Assembly (NCBI GenBank): GCA_029961685.1
Contig: JARWKL010000005.1
Location: forward strand, 16,024,164 to 16,088,163
Direction: 5' to 3'
DNA: 64,000 nucleotides
Source of the DNA: Aristolochia californica
Taxonomy: Eukaryota; Streptophyta; Magnoliopsida; Piperales; Aristolochiaceae
The translations under genes were made by a program, and so were the position numbers. Every line of letters starts with the position of its first letter. The first letter of the stretch is position 1. Positions 51,960-63,744 of this stretch are shown in pieces. The notes under the pieces are model-generated. The model did no database searches and was not told the origin of the DNA. It was given only the letters and a program-made list of their open reading frames with translations.

Positions 51960-53929
51960 ATGAACCCAAAAGTTTTGCTGTCCAAGTTTGGGAAATTCCA
52001 CCAGTTCAACCCTAACAGCTTGGACTTTTCTAAGAATGAGATTTCTTCCACACATGCTTTAAAAATGGATATGCATGCTTCAAACGTGTTAAAGATGCAA
52101 ATCACCTATGGATCAAAACATTTTGAAGAGAATGACAAACGTTCATTAACTTCTAAAGTGAACGTGTGGTGGGATATTTGCCTGAGTCAGACTAGCCATA
52201 ATTTTGCCCATTTACAAAATGCTGACCCAACGATCATAGATGATTGTAAAGTGATTTTTCATGCGTTACGGGCTATATTACCCTAAGAAATGACTTATGG
52301 ATTGGGAGTCAACACTAAATTAAAAATTCCTCGACGATTGCAAAAACTGATTTATAAGAACTATAAAGAGCTTACAATCCCTAAAAATTACAGACACTCC
52401 TTGGAATTGTCTCTCTCTACATTTTTGCATTGTGCATTTCCATTTTAGATGTACTCATTTTTCTTAAATAAAAACTTTATGTTTTTGGTCTCCCTTCATC
52501 CCGTAAACCAAAAATGCAAATAGATCACCACAAAATGAAAATTTTAGAGTTTATGTTTGGAAAAATTTTAAAACAATAACAAATGTAAGTAAAGAAAATT
52601 TATTCACACACCACAAATGAACCCAAAAGTTTTGCTGTCCATGTTTGGGAAATTCCACCTGTTCAACCCAAACAGCTTGGAATTTATAAGAATGAGATTT
52701 CTTCCACACATGCTTTAAAAATGGATATGCATCCATCAAACGTGTTAAAGATGTAAATCACCTATGGATCAAAACATTTTGAAGAGAATGACAAACGTTC
52801 ATTAAATTCCAAAGTGAACGTGCGGAGGGATATTTGCCTGAGTGAAACTAGCCATTATTTTGCCCATTTACAAAAAGTTGACCTAACGATCATAGATGAT
52901 TGTAAAGTGATTGATCTTGCGTTACGGGCTATATTACCCTAAGAAATGACTTATGGATTGGGAGTCAACACTCAGTTAAAAATTCCCCGACGATTGCAAA
53001 ACCTGATATATAAGAACTAAAAAGAGCTTACAATCCCTAAAAATTATAGACACTTCATGGAATTATCTCTCTCTACATTTGTGCATTGTACATTTCCATT
53101 TTAGATGTACTCATTTTTCTTAAATAAAAAGTTTGAGTTTTCGGTCTCCCTTCATCCCGTAAACCAAAAATGCAAATAGATCACCACAAAATGAATATTT
53201 TAGAGTTTATGTTTGGAAAAATTTTAAAAAAATAACAAATGTAAGTAAAGAAAATTTATTCACACACCACAAATGAACCGAAAAGTTTTATTGTCCTTGT
53301 TTGGGAAATTCCACCAGTTCAACCCTAAGAGCTTGGAATTTTCTAAGAATGAGATTTCTTCCACACATGCTTTAAAAATGGATATGCATGCTTCAAACGT
53401 GTTAAAGATGCAAATCACCTATGGATCAAAACCTTTTGAAGAGAATGGCAAACGTTCATTAAATTCTAAAGTGAACGTGTGTTGGGATATTTGCCTGAGT
53501 CAAACTAGCCATTATTTTGCCCATTTACAAAAAGCTGACGTAACGATCATAGATGATTGTAAAGTGATTTATCATGCGTTACGGGCTATATTACCCTAAG
53601 AAATGACTTATGGGTTGGGAGTCAACACTCAGTTAAAAATTCCCCGACTATTGCAAAACCTGATTTATAAGAACTATAAAGAGCTTACAATCCCTAAAAA
53701 TTACAGACACTCCTTGGAATTATCTCTCTCTACATTTGTGCATTGTGCATTTCCATTTTAGATGTACTCATTTTTCTTAAATAAAAACTTTGAGTTCTCG
53801 GTCTCCCTTCATCCTGTAAACCAAAAAAGTAAATAGATCACCACAAAATGAAAATTTTAGAGTTTATGTTTGGAAAAACTTTAAAACAATAAGAAATGTA
53901 AGTAAAGAAAGTTTATTCACACACCACAA
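51960..53929 (+). repeat. Three A monomers (51960, 52617, 53273)
   Basis: 51960 is CTAAG subtype with an intact 108-codon frame. 52617 is the GGAGGG/GTGAAAC subtype with a TAA (AAGATGTAAATC). 53273 is the partner of 36193 (GTCCTTGTTTGGG, CCTAAGAGC, GGCAAACG, GTGTTGGG) and keeps 108 codons. The order CTAAG then GTGAAAC matches the higher-order block. Confidence 0.92.
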
Positions 53930-55909
53930 ATGAACCCAAAAGTTTTGCTGTCCAAGTTTGGGAAATTCCACCAGTTCAACCCTAAAACAGCTTGGAATTT
54001 TATAAGAATGAGATTTCTTCCACACATGCTTTAAAAATGGATATGCATGCTTCAAACGTGTTAAAGATGCAAATCACCTATGGATCAAAACCTTTCGAAG
54101 AGAATGACAAACGTTCATTAAATTCTAAAGTGAACGTGCGGTGTGATATTTGCCAGAGTCAAACTAGCCATTATTTTGCCCATTTACAAAAAAGCTGACC
54201 TAACGATCATAGATGATTTTAAAGTGATTTATCATGCGTTACGGGCTATATTACCCTAACAAATGACTTATGGATTGGGAGTCAACACTCAGTTCAAAAT
54301 TCCCCGACGATTGCAAAACCTGATATATAAGAACTAAAAAGAGCTTACAATCCCTAAAAATTACAGACACTCCTTGGAATTATCTCTCTCTACATTTGTG
54401 CATTGTGCATTTCCATTTTAGATGTACTCATTTTTCTTAAATAAAAACTTTGAGTTTTCGGTCTCCCTTCATCCTGTAAACCAAAAATGCAAATAGATCA
54501 GCACAAAATGAAAATTTTAGAGTTTATGTTTGGAAAAACATTAAAACAATAAAAAATGTAAATAAAGAAAATTTATCCACACACCACAAATGAACCCAAA
54601 AGTTTTGCTGTCCAAGTTTGGGAAATTCCACCAGTTCAATCCTAAAACAGCTTGGAATTTTATTAGAATGAGATTTCTTCCACACATGCTTTAAAAATGA
54701 ATATGCAGGCGTCAAACGTGTTAAAGACGCAAATCACCTATGGATCAAAACCTTTTGAAGAGAATGACAAACGTTCATTAAATTCTAAAGTGAACGTGCG
54801 GTGGGATATTTGCCCGAGTCAAACTAGCCATTATTTTGCCCATTTACAAAAAAGCTGACCTAACGATCATATATGATTGTAAAGTGATTTATCATGCGTT
54901 ACGGGCTATATTACCCTAAGAAATGACTTATGGATTGGGAGTCAACACTCAGTTCAAAATTCCCCGACGATTGCAAAACCTGATATATAAGAACTAAAAA
55001 GAGCTTACAATCCCTAAAAATTACAGACACTCCTAGGAATTATCTCTCTCTACATTTGTGCATTGTGCATTTCCATTTTAGATGTACTCATTTTTCTTAA
55101 ATAAAAACTTTGAGTTTTCGGTCTCCATTCATCCCGTAAACCAAAAATGCAAATAGATCACCACAAAATGAAAATTTTAGAGTTTATGTTTGGAAAAACT
55201 TTAAAACAATAACAAATGTAAGTAAAGAAAATTTATCCACACACCAGAAATGAACCCAAAAGTTTTGCTGTCCAAGTTTGGGAAATTCCACCAGTTAAAC
55301 CCTAAAACAGCTTCGAATTTTATAAGAATGAGATTTCTTCCACACATGCTTTAAAAATGGATATGCATGCTTCAAACGTGTTAAAGATGCAAATCACCTA
55401 TGGATCAAAACCTTTTGAAGAGAAAGACAAACGTTCATTAAATTCTAAAGTGAACATGCAGTGGGATATTTGCCCGACTCAAACTAGCCATTATTTTGCC
55501 CATTTACAAAAAAGCTGACCTAACGATCATAGATGATTGTAAAGTGATTTATCATGCGTTACGGGCTATATTACCCTAACAAATTACTTATGGATTGGGA
55601 GTCAACACTCAGTTCAAAATTCCCCGACGATTGCAAAACCGGATATATAAAAACTAAAAAGAGCTTACAATCCATAAAAATTACAGATACTCTTTGGAAG
55701 TATCTCTCTCTACATTTGTGCATTGTGCATTTCCATTTTAGATGTACTCATTTTTCTTCAATAAAAACATTGAGTTTTCGGTCTCCCTTCATCCCGTAAA
55801 CCAAAAATGCAAATAGATCACCACAAAATGAAAATATTAGAGTTTATGTTTTAAAAAAATTTAAAAAAATAAGAAATGTGAGAGAAGAAAATTTATTCAC
55901 ACACCAAAA
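53930..55909 (+). repeat. Run of three 660-bp monomers
   Basis: Starts at 53930, 54590 and 55250. All share CCTAAAACAGC (+2 bp) and TTTACAAAAAAGC (+1 bp), giving 660 bp, plus spacers reading GGAAAAAC(T/A)TTAAAAC. The third turns into type B at about 55638 (AAAACCGGATATATAAAAAC) without the 16-bp insertion. No other unit in the window has this +3 form. Confidence 0.93.
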
Positions 55910-58900
55910 ATGAACCCAAAAGTTTTGTTGTCCAAGTTTGGGAAATTCCACCAGTTCAACCCTAACTGCTTGGAATTTTATAAGAATGAGATTTCTTCCA
56001 CACATACTTTAAAAATGGATTTGCATGCTTCAAACGTGTTAAAGATGCAAATCACCTATGGTTCAAAACCTTTTGAAGAGAATGACAAACGTTCATTAAA
56101 TTCTAAAGTGAACGTGCGGTGGGATATTTGCTTGAGTCAAACTAGCCATTATTTTGCCCATTTACAAAAAGTTACCTAACGATCATAGATGATTGTAAAG
56201 TGATTTGTCATGCGTTACGGGCTATATTACCCTAAGAAATGACTTATGGATGGGGAGTCAACACTCAGTTAAAAATTCCCCGACGATTGCAAAACCTGAT
56301 ATATAACAACTACAAAGAGCTTACAATCCCTAAAAATTAAAGACACTCCTTGTAATTATCTCTCTCTATATTTGTGCATTGTGCATTTCCATTTTAGATG
56401 TACTCATTTTTCTTAAATAAAAACATTGAGTTTTCGGTCTCCCTTCGTCCCGTAAACCAAAAATGCAAATAGATCACCACAAAATGAAAATTTTAGAGTT
56501 TATGTTTGGAAAAATTTTAAAACAATAACAAATGTAAGTAAAGAAAATTTATTCACACACCACAAATGAACCCAAAAGTTTTGCTGTCTAAGTTTAGGAA
56601 ATTCCACCAGTTCAACCCTAACAGCTTGGAATTTTCTAAGAATGAGATTTCTTCCACACATGCTTTAAAAATGGATATGCTTGCTTCAAACGTGTTAAAG
56701 ATGCAAATCACCTATTGATCAAAACTTTTCGAAGAGAATGACAAATGTTCATAAAATTCTAAAGTGAACGTGTGGTGGGATATATGCCTGAGTGAAACTA
56801 GCCATTATTTTGCCCATTTACAAAAAGCTGACCTAACGATCATAGATGATTGTAAAGTGATTTATCATGCGTTACGGGCTGTATTACCCTAAGAAATAAC
56901 TAATGGATTGGGAGTCAACACTCAGTTAAAAATTCCTCGACGATTGCAAAACCTGATTTATAAGAACTAAAAAGAGCTTACAATCCCTAAAAATTACAGA
57001 CACTCACTGGAATTGTCTCTCTCTACATTTGTGCATTGTGCATTTCCATTTTAGATGTACTCATTTTTCTTAAATAAAAACTTTATGTTTGTGGTCTCCC
57101 TTCATCCCGTAAACCAAAAATGCAAATAGATCACCACAAAATGAAAATTTTAGAGTTTATGTTTGGAAAAATTTTAAAACAATAACAAATGTAAGTAAAG
57201 AAAATTTATTCACACACCACAAATGAACCCAAAAGTTTTGCTGTCCATGTTTGGGAAATTCCACCTGTTCAACCCAAACAACTAGGAATTTATAAGAATG
57301 AGATTTCTTCCACACATGCTTTAAAAATGGATATGCATGCATCAAACGTGTTAAAGATGCAAATCACTTATGGATCAAAACCTTTTGAAGAGAATGACAA
57401 ATGTTCATTAAATTCCAAAATGAACGTGCGGAGGGATATTTGCCTGAGTGAAACTAGCCATTATTTTGCCCATTTACAAAAAGCTGACCTAACGATCATA
57501 GATGATTGTAAAGTGATTTATCATACGTTACGGGCTATATTACCCTAAGAAATGACTTATGGTTTGGGAGTCAACACTCAGTTAAAAATTCCCCGACGAT
57601 TGCAAAACCTGATAAGTAAGAACTAAAAAGACCTTACAATCCTAAAAATTACAAACACTCCATGGAATTATCTCTCTGTACATTTGTGCATTGTCCATTT
57701 CCATTTTAGATGTACTCATTTTTCTTAAATAAAAACTTTGAGTTTTCGGTCTCCCTTCATCCCGTAAACCAAAAATGCAAATAGATCACCACAAAATGAA
57801 AATTTTAGAGTTTATGTTTGGAAAAATTTTAAAACAATAACAAACGTAAGTAAAGAAAATTTATTCACACACCACAAATGAACCCAAAAGTTTTGCTGTC
57901 GAAGTTTGGGAAATTCCACCAGTTCAACCCCAACAGCTTGGAATTTTATAAGAATGAGATTTCTTCCACACATGCTTTAAAAATGGATATGCATGCTTCA
58001 AACGTGTTAAAGATGCAAATCACCTATGGATCAAAAGCTTTTGTAGAGAATGAAAAACATTCATTAAATTCTAAAGTGAACGTGCGGTGGGATATTTGCC
58101 TGAGTCAAACTAGCCATTATTTTCCCATTTACAAAAAGCTGACCTAACGATCATAGATGATTGTAAAGTGATTTATCATGCGTTACGGGCTATATTACCC
58201 TAAGAAATGACTTATGGATTGGGAGTCAACACTCAGTTCAAAATTCCCCGACGATTGCAAAACCTGATTTATAAGAACTATAAAGAGCTTACAATCCCTA
58301 AAAATTACAGACACTCCTTGGAATTATCTCTCTCTACATTTGTGCATTGTGCATTTCCATTTTAGATGTACTTATTTTTCTTAAATAAAAACTTTGGGTT
58401 TTCGGTCTCCCTTCATCCCGTAAACCAAAAATGCAAATAGATCACCACAAAATGAAAATTTTAGAGCTTATGTTTGAAAAAAAATTTTAAAAATAATTAA
58501 TGTGAGTATAGAAAATTTATTCACATACCACAAATGAACCCAAAAGTTATGCTGTCCAAGTTTGGAAAATTCCACCAGTTCAACCGTATCTGCTTGGAAT
58601 TTTATAAGAATGAGATTTCTTCCACACATGCTTTAAAAATGGATATGCATGCTTGAAACGTGTTAAAGATGCAAATCAACTACGGATCCAAACCTTTTAA
58701 AGAGAATGACAAATACTCATTAAATTCTCAAGTTAACGTTCGGTGGGATATTTACCCGAGTCAAACGAGCCATTATTTTGCCCACTTACAAAAAGGTGAA
58801 CTAACAATCATAGATGATTGGAAAATGATTTATCATGCGTAAGGGGCTATATGACCCTAAGAAATAACTTATGGATTGGGAGTCAACACTCGGTTAAAAA

Positions 58901-59833
58901 TCCCCCGCCTCACCCTTTTCCCGATGATTGCAAAACCGGATATATAAAAACTAAAAAGAGCTTACAATCCATAAAAATGACATACACACTTTGGAATTAT
59001 CTCTCTCTACATTTGTGCATTGTGCATTTCCATTTTAGATGTTCTCTTTTTTCTTAAATCAAAACTTTGAGTTTTCGGTCTCCCTTCATCCCGTAAACAA
59101 AAAAGGCAAATAGATCACCTCAAAATGCAAATTTTAGAGTTGATGCATGGGAAAAATTAAAACCAATAACAAATGCAAGGAAAGAAAATTTATTCAAACA
59201 CAACAAATGAACACAAAAGTTTTGCAGTCCAAGTTTGGGAAATTCCACTAATTCAACACTTACAGCATGGAATTTTATAAGAAAGAGATTTCTTCCACTC
59301 ATGCTTTAAAAATGGATATGCATGAATGAAACATGTTAAAGATGCAAATCACTTATGGATCAAAACCATTTGAAGAGAATGACAAACGTTCATTAAATTC
59401 TAAAGTGAACTTGCGGTGGGATATTTGCCTGAGTCAAACTAGCCATTATTTTGCCCATTTAAAAAAAAGCTGACCTAACAATCATAGATTATTGTAAAGT
59501 GATTTATCACGTGTTACGGGCTATATTACCCTAAGAAATGACTTATGCATTGGGAGTCAACACTCAGTTAAAAATTCGCCGACGATTGCAAAACCTGATA
59601 TATAAGAACTAAAAAGAGCTTACAATCCCTAAAAATAACAGACACTCCTTGGAATTATCTCTCTCTACATTTGTGCATTGTGCATTTCCATTTTAGATTT
59701 ACACATTTTTCTTAAATAAAAACTTTGAGTTTTTGGTCTCCCTTCATCCCATAAACATAAAATGCAAATAGATCGCCACAAAATTTTAAAACAATAACAA
59801 ATGTAAGTAAAGAAATTTATTCACACGCCACAA
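55910..59833 (+). repeat. Higher-order block, instance 3 (6 monomers)
   Basis: Starts at 55910 (A, CTTACC subtype, here AAAAGTTACCTAAC), 56566 (A, CTAAG), 57223 (A, GGAGGG/GTGAAAC), 57878 (A, GTAGAG), 58534 (B673, GAAAATGATTTATC) and 59207 (A'627, TTCCACTCATGC). This is the cleanest example of the ordered series. Confidence 0.88.
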
Positions 59834-62800
59834 ATGAACCCAAATTTTTTGCTGTCCAAGTTTGGGAAATTCCACCAGTTCAACCCTAACAGCTTGGAAT
59901 TTTATAAGAATAAGATTTCTTCCACACATGCTTTAAAAATGGATATGCATGCTTGAAACGTGTTAAAGATGCAAATCACCTATGGATCAAAACCTTTTGA
60001 AGAGAATGACAAACGTTCATTAAATTCTAAAGTGAATGTGCGGTGGGATTATTGCCTGAGTCAAACTAGCCATTATTTTGCCCATTTACAAAAAGCTGAC
60101 CTGACGATCGTAGATGATTGTAAAGTGATTTATCATGCGTTACGGGCTATATTACGCTAAGAAATGACTTATGGAATGGGAGTCAACACTCAGTTAAAAA
60201 TTCCCCGACGATTGCAAAACCTGATATATAAGAACTGAAAAGAGTTGACAAACCCTAAAAATTACAGACATTCCTTGGAATTATCACTCTCTACATTTGT
60301 GCATTGTGCATTTCCATTTTAGATGTACTCATTTTTCTTAAATAAAAACTTTGAGTTTTCGGTCTCCCTTCATCCCGTAAACCAAAAATGCAAATAGATC
60401 ACCACAAAATGAAAATTTTAGAGTTTATGTTTGGAAAATTTTTAAAACAATAAGAAATAAAAGTAAAGAAAATTTATTCACACACCCCAAATGAACCCAA
60501 AAGTTTTGCTATCCAAGTTTGGGAAGTTCCACCAGTTCAACCCAAACAGCTTGGAATTTTATAAGAATGAGATTTCTTCCACACATGCTTTAAAAATTGA
60601 TATGCATGCTTCAAACGTGTTAAAGATGCAAATCACATATGGATCAAAACCTTTTGAAGAGACTGACAAACGTTCATTAAATTCTAAAGTGAACGTGTGG
60701 CCGGATACTGGCCTGAGTCAAACTAGCCATTATTTTGCCCATTTACAAAAAGCTGACCTAAGGATCATAGATGATTGTAAAGTGATTTATCTTTCGTTAC
60801 GGGCTATATTACCCTAAGAAATGACTTATGGATTGGGAGTCAACACTCAGTTCAAAATTCCCCGACGATTGCAAAACCTGATATATAAGAACTAAAAAGA
60901 GCTTCCAATCCCTAAAAATTACAGACACTCCTTGGAATTATCTCTCTCTACATTTGTGCTTTGTGCATTTCCATTTTAGACGTTCTCATTTTTCTTAAAT
61001 AAAAACGTTGAGTTTTCGGTCTCCCTTCATCCCGTAAACAAAAAATTCAAATAGATCACCACAAAATTAAAATTTTAGAGTTTATGTTTTAAAAAAATTT
61101 AAAAACATAAGAAATGTGAGTGAAGAAAATTTATTCACACACCACAAATGAACCCAAAAGTTTCGCTGTCCATGTTTGGGAAATTCTACCAGTTCAACCC
61201 TAACAGCTTGGAATTTTATAAGAATGAGATTTCTTCCACACATGCTTTAAAAATGGATATGCATGCTTCAAACATGTTAAAGATGCAAATCACCTGTGGA
61301 TCAAAACCTTTTGAAGAGAATGACAAACGTTCATTAAATTCTAAAGTGAACGTGCTGTGGGATATTTGCCGGACTCAATTTAGCCATTATTTTGCCCATT
61401 TAAAAAAAAGCTGACCTAATGATCATAATTGATTGTAAAGTGATTTATCATGCGTTACGGGCTATATTACCCTAAGAAATGACTTCTGCATTGGGAGTCA
61501 ACACTCAGTTAAAAATTCGTCGACGATTGCAAAACCTGATATATAAGAACTAAAAAGAGCTTACAATCCCTAAAAATAACAGACACTCCTTGGAATTATC
61601 TCTCTCTACATTTGTGCATTGTGCATTTCCATTTTAGATTTACTCATTTTTCTTAAATAAAAACTTTGAGTTTTCGGTCTCCCTTCATCCCATAAACATA
61701 AAATGCAAATAGATCACCACAAAATTTTAAAACAAGAACAAATGTTAGTAAAGAAATTTATTCACCCACCACAAATGAACCCAAAATATTTCCTGTCCAA
61801 GTTTGGGAAATTCCACTAGTTCAACCCTAACAACTTGGAATTTTATAAGAATGAGATTTCTTCCACACATGCTTTAAAAATGGATATGCATGCCTGAAAC
61901 GTGTTAAAGATGCAAATCACCTATGGATCAAAACCTTTTGAAGAGAATGACAAACGTTCATTAAATTCTAAAGTGAACGTGCGGTGGGATATTTGCCTGA
62001 GTCAAACTTGCCATTATTTTGCCCATTTACAAAAAGCTGACCTAACGATCGTAGATGATTGTAAAGTGATTTATCATGCGTTATGGGTTATATTACCCTA
62101 AGAAATGACTTATGGATTGGGAGTCAACACTCAGTTAAAAATTCCTCGACGATTGCAAAACCTGATATATAAGAACTGAAAAGAGCTTAAAAACCCTAAA
62201 AATTACAGACACTCCTTGGAATTATCACTCTCTACATTTGTGCATTGTGCATTTCAATTTTAGATGTACTCATTTTTCTAAAATAAAAACTTTGAGTTTT
62301 CGATCTCCCTTCATCCCGTAAACCAAAAATGCAAATAGATCACCACAAAATGAAAATTTTAGAGTTTATGTTTTAAAAAAATTTAAAAACATAAGAAATG
62401 TGAGTGAAGAAAATTTATTCACACTCCACAAATGAACCCAAAAGTTTTACCGTCCAAGTTTGGGAAATTCCACCAGTTCAACCCTAACAGCTTGGAATTT
62501 TATAAGAATGAGATTTCTTCCACACATGCTTTAAAAATGGATATGCATGCTTCAAACGTGTTAAAGATGCAAATCACCTATGGATCAAAACCTTTCTAAG
62601 AGAATGACAAACGTTCATTACATTCTAAAGTGAACGTGCGGTGGGAAATTTGCCTGAGTCAAACTAGCCATTATTTTGCCCATTTACAAAAAGTTGACCC
62701 AACGATCATAGATGGTTGTAAAGTGATTTATCATGCGTTATGGGCTATATTACCCTAAGAAATGAGTTATGGATTGGGAGTCAACACTCAGTTAAAAATT

Positions 62801-63744
62801 CCCAGACGATTGCAAAACCTGATTTATAAGAACTATAAAGAGCTTACAATCCCTAAAAATTACAGACACTCCTTGGAATTATCTCTCTCTACATTTGTGC
62901 ATTGTGAATTTCCATTTTAGATGTACTCATTTTTCTTAAATAAAAACTTTGAGTTTTCGGTCTCCCTTCATCCAGTAAACCAAAAATGCAAATAGATCAC
63001 CACAAAATGAAAATTTTAGAGTTTATGTTTGGAAAAATTTTAAAACAATAACAAATATAAGTAAAGAAAATTTATTCACACACCACAAATGAACCCAAAA
63101 GTTTTGTTGTCCAAGTTTGGGAAATTCCACCAGTTCAACCCTAACAGCTTGGAATTTTATAAAAATGAGATTTCTTCCACACATGCTTTAAAAATGGATA
63201 GGCATGCTTCAAACGTGTTAAAGATGCAAATCACCTATGAATCAAAACCTTTGGAAAAGAATGACAAACGTTCATTAAATTCTAAAGTGAACATGCGGTG
63301 GGATATTTGCCTGAGTGAAACTAGCCTTTATTTTACCATTGACATTAAGCTGACCTAACGATCATAGATGATTGTAAAGTGATTTATCATGCGTTACGGG
63401 CTATATTACCCTAAGAAATGACTTATGGATTGGGAGTCAACACTCAGTTAAAAATTCCCCAACGATTGCAAAACCAGATTTATAAGAACTATAAAGTGCT
63501 TACAATCCCTAAAAATATTAGACACTCCTTGGAATTATCTCTCTCTACATTTGTGCATTGTGCATTTCCATTTTAGATTTACTCATTTTTCTTAAATAAA
63601 AACTTTGAGTTTTCGGTCTCCCATTATCCCGTGAACCAAAAATGCAAATAGATCACCACAAAATGAAAATTTAAGAGTTTATGTTTTAAAAAAATTTTAA
63701 AAAATAAGAAATGTGAGTAAAGAAAATTTATTCACACACCACAA
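59834..63744 (+). repeat. Six A monomers (59834, 60491, 61148, 61775, 62432, 63089)
   Basis: 59834 and 61775 carry GATCGTAGATGATTG, the CATAAACATAAAATGC leader and AAGAAATTTATTCAC or AAGAAATTTATTCACC. 61148 has GTGCTGTGGG, CATTTAAAAAAAAGC and the short spacer (627 bp). 60491 keeps 108 codons despite GTGGCCGGATACTGGCC. 62432 has the private mark set of 19861. 63089 has TTGGAAAAGAATG and ends its frame at 89 codons. Confidence 0.92.

Noticed and set aside
413..63358. A tandem family of real protein-coding genes, one per monomer
   Set aside because: Stops and frameshifts fall at many places (for example 533, 7209, 11495, 44288, 48174), B units all stop early, and I find no promoter or conserved domain. 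The frame is better read as a relic or as chance.
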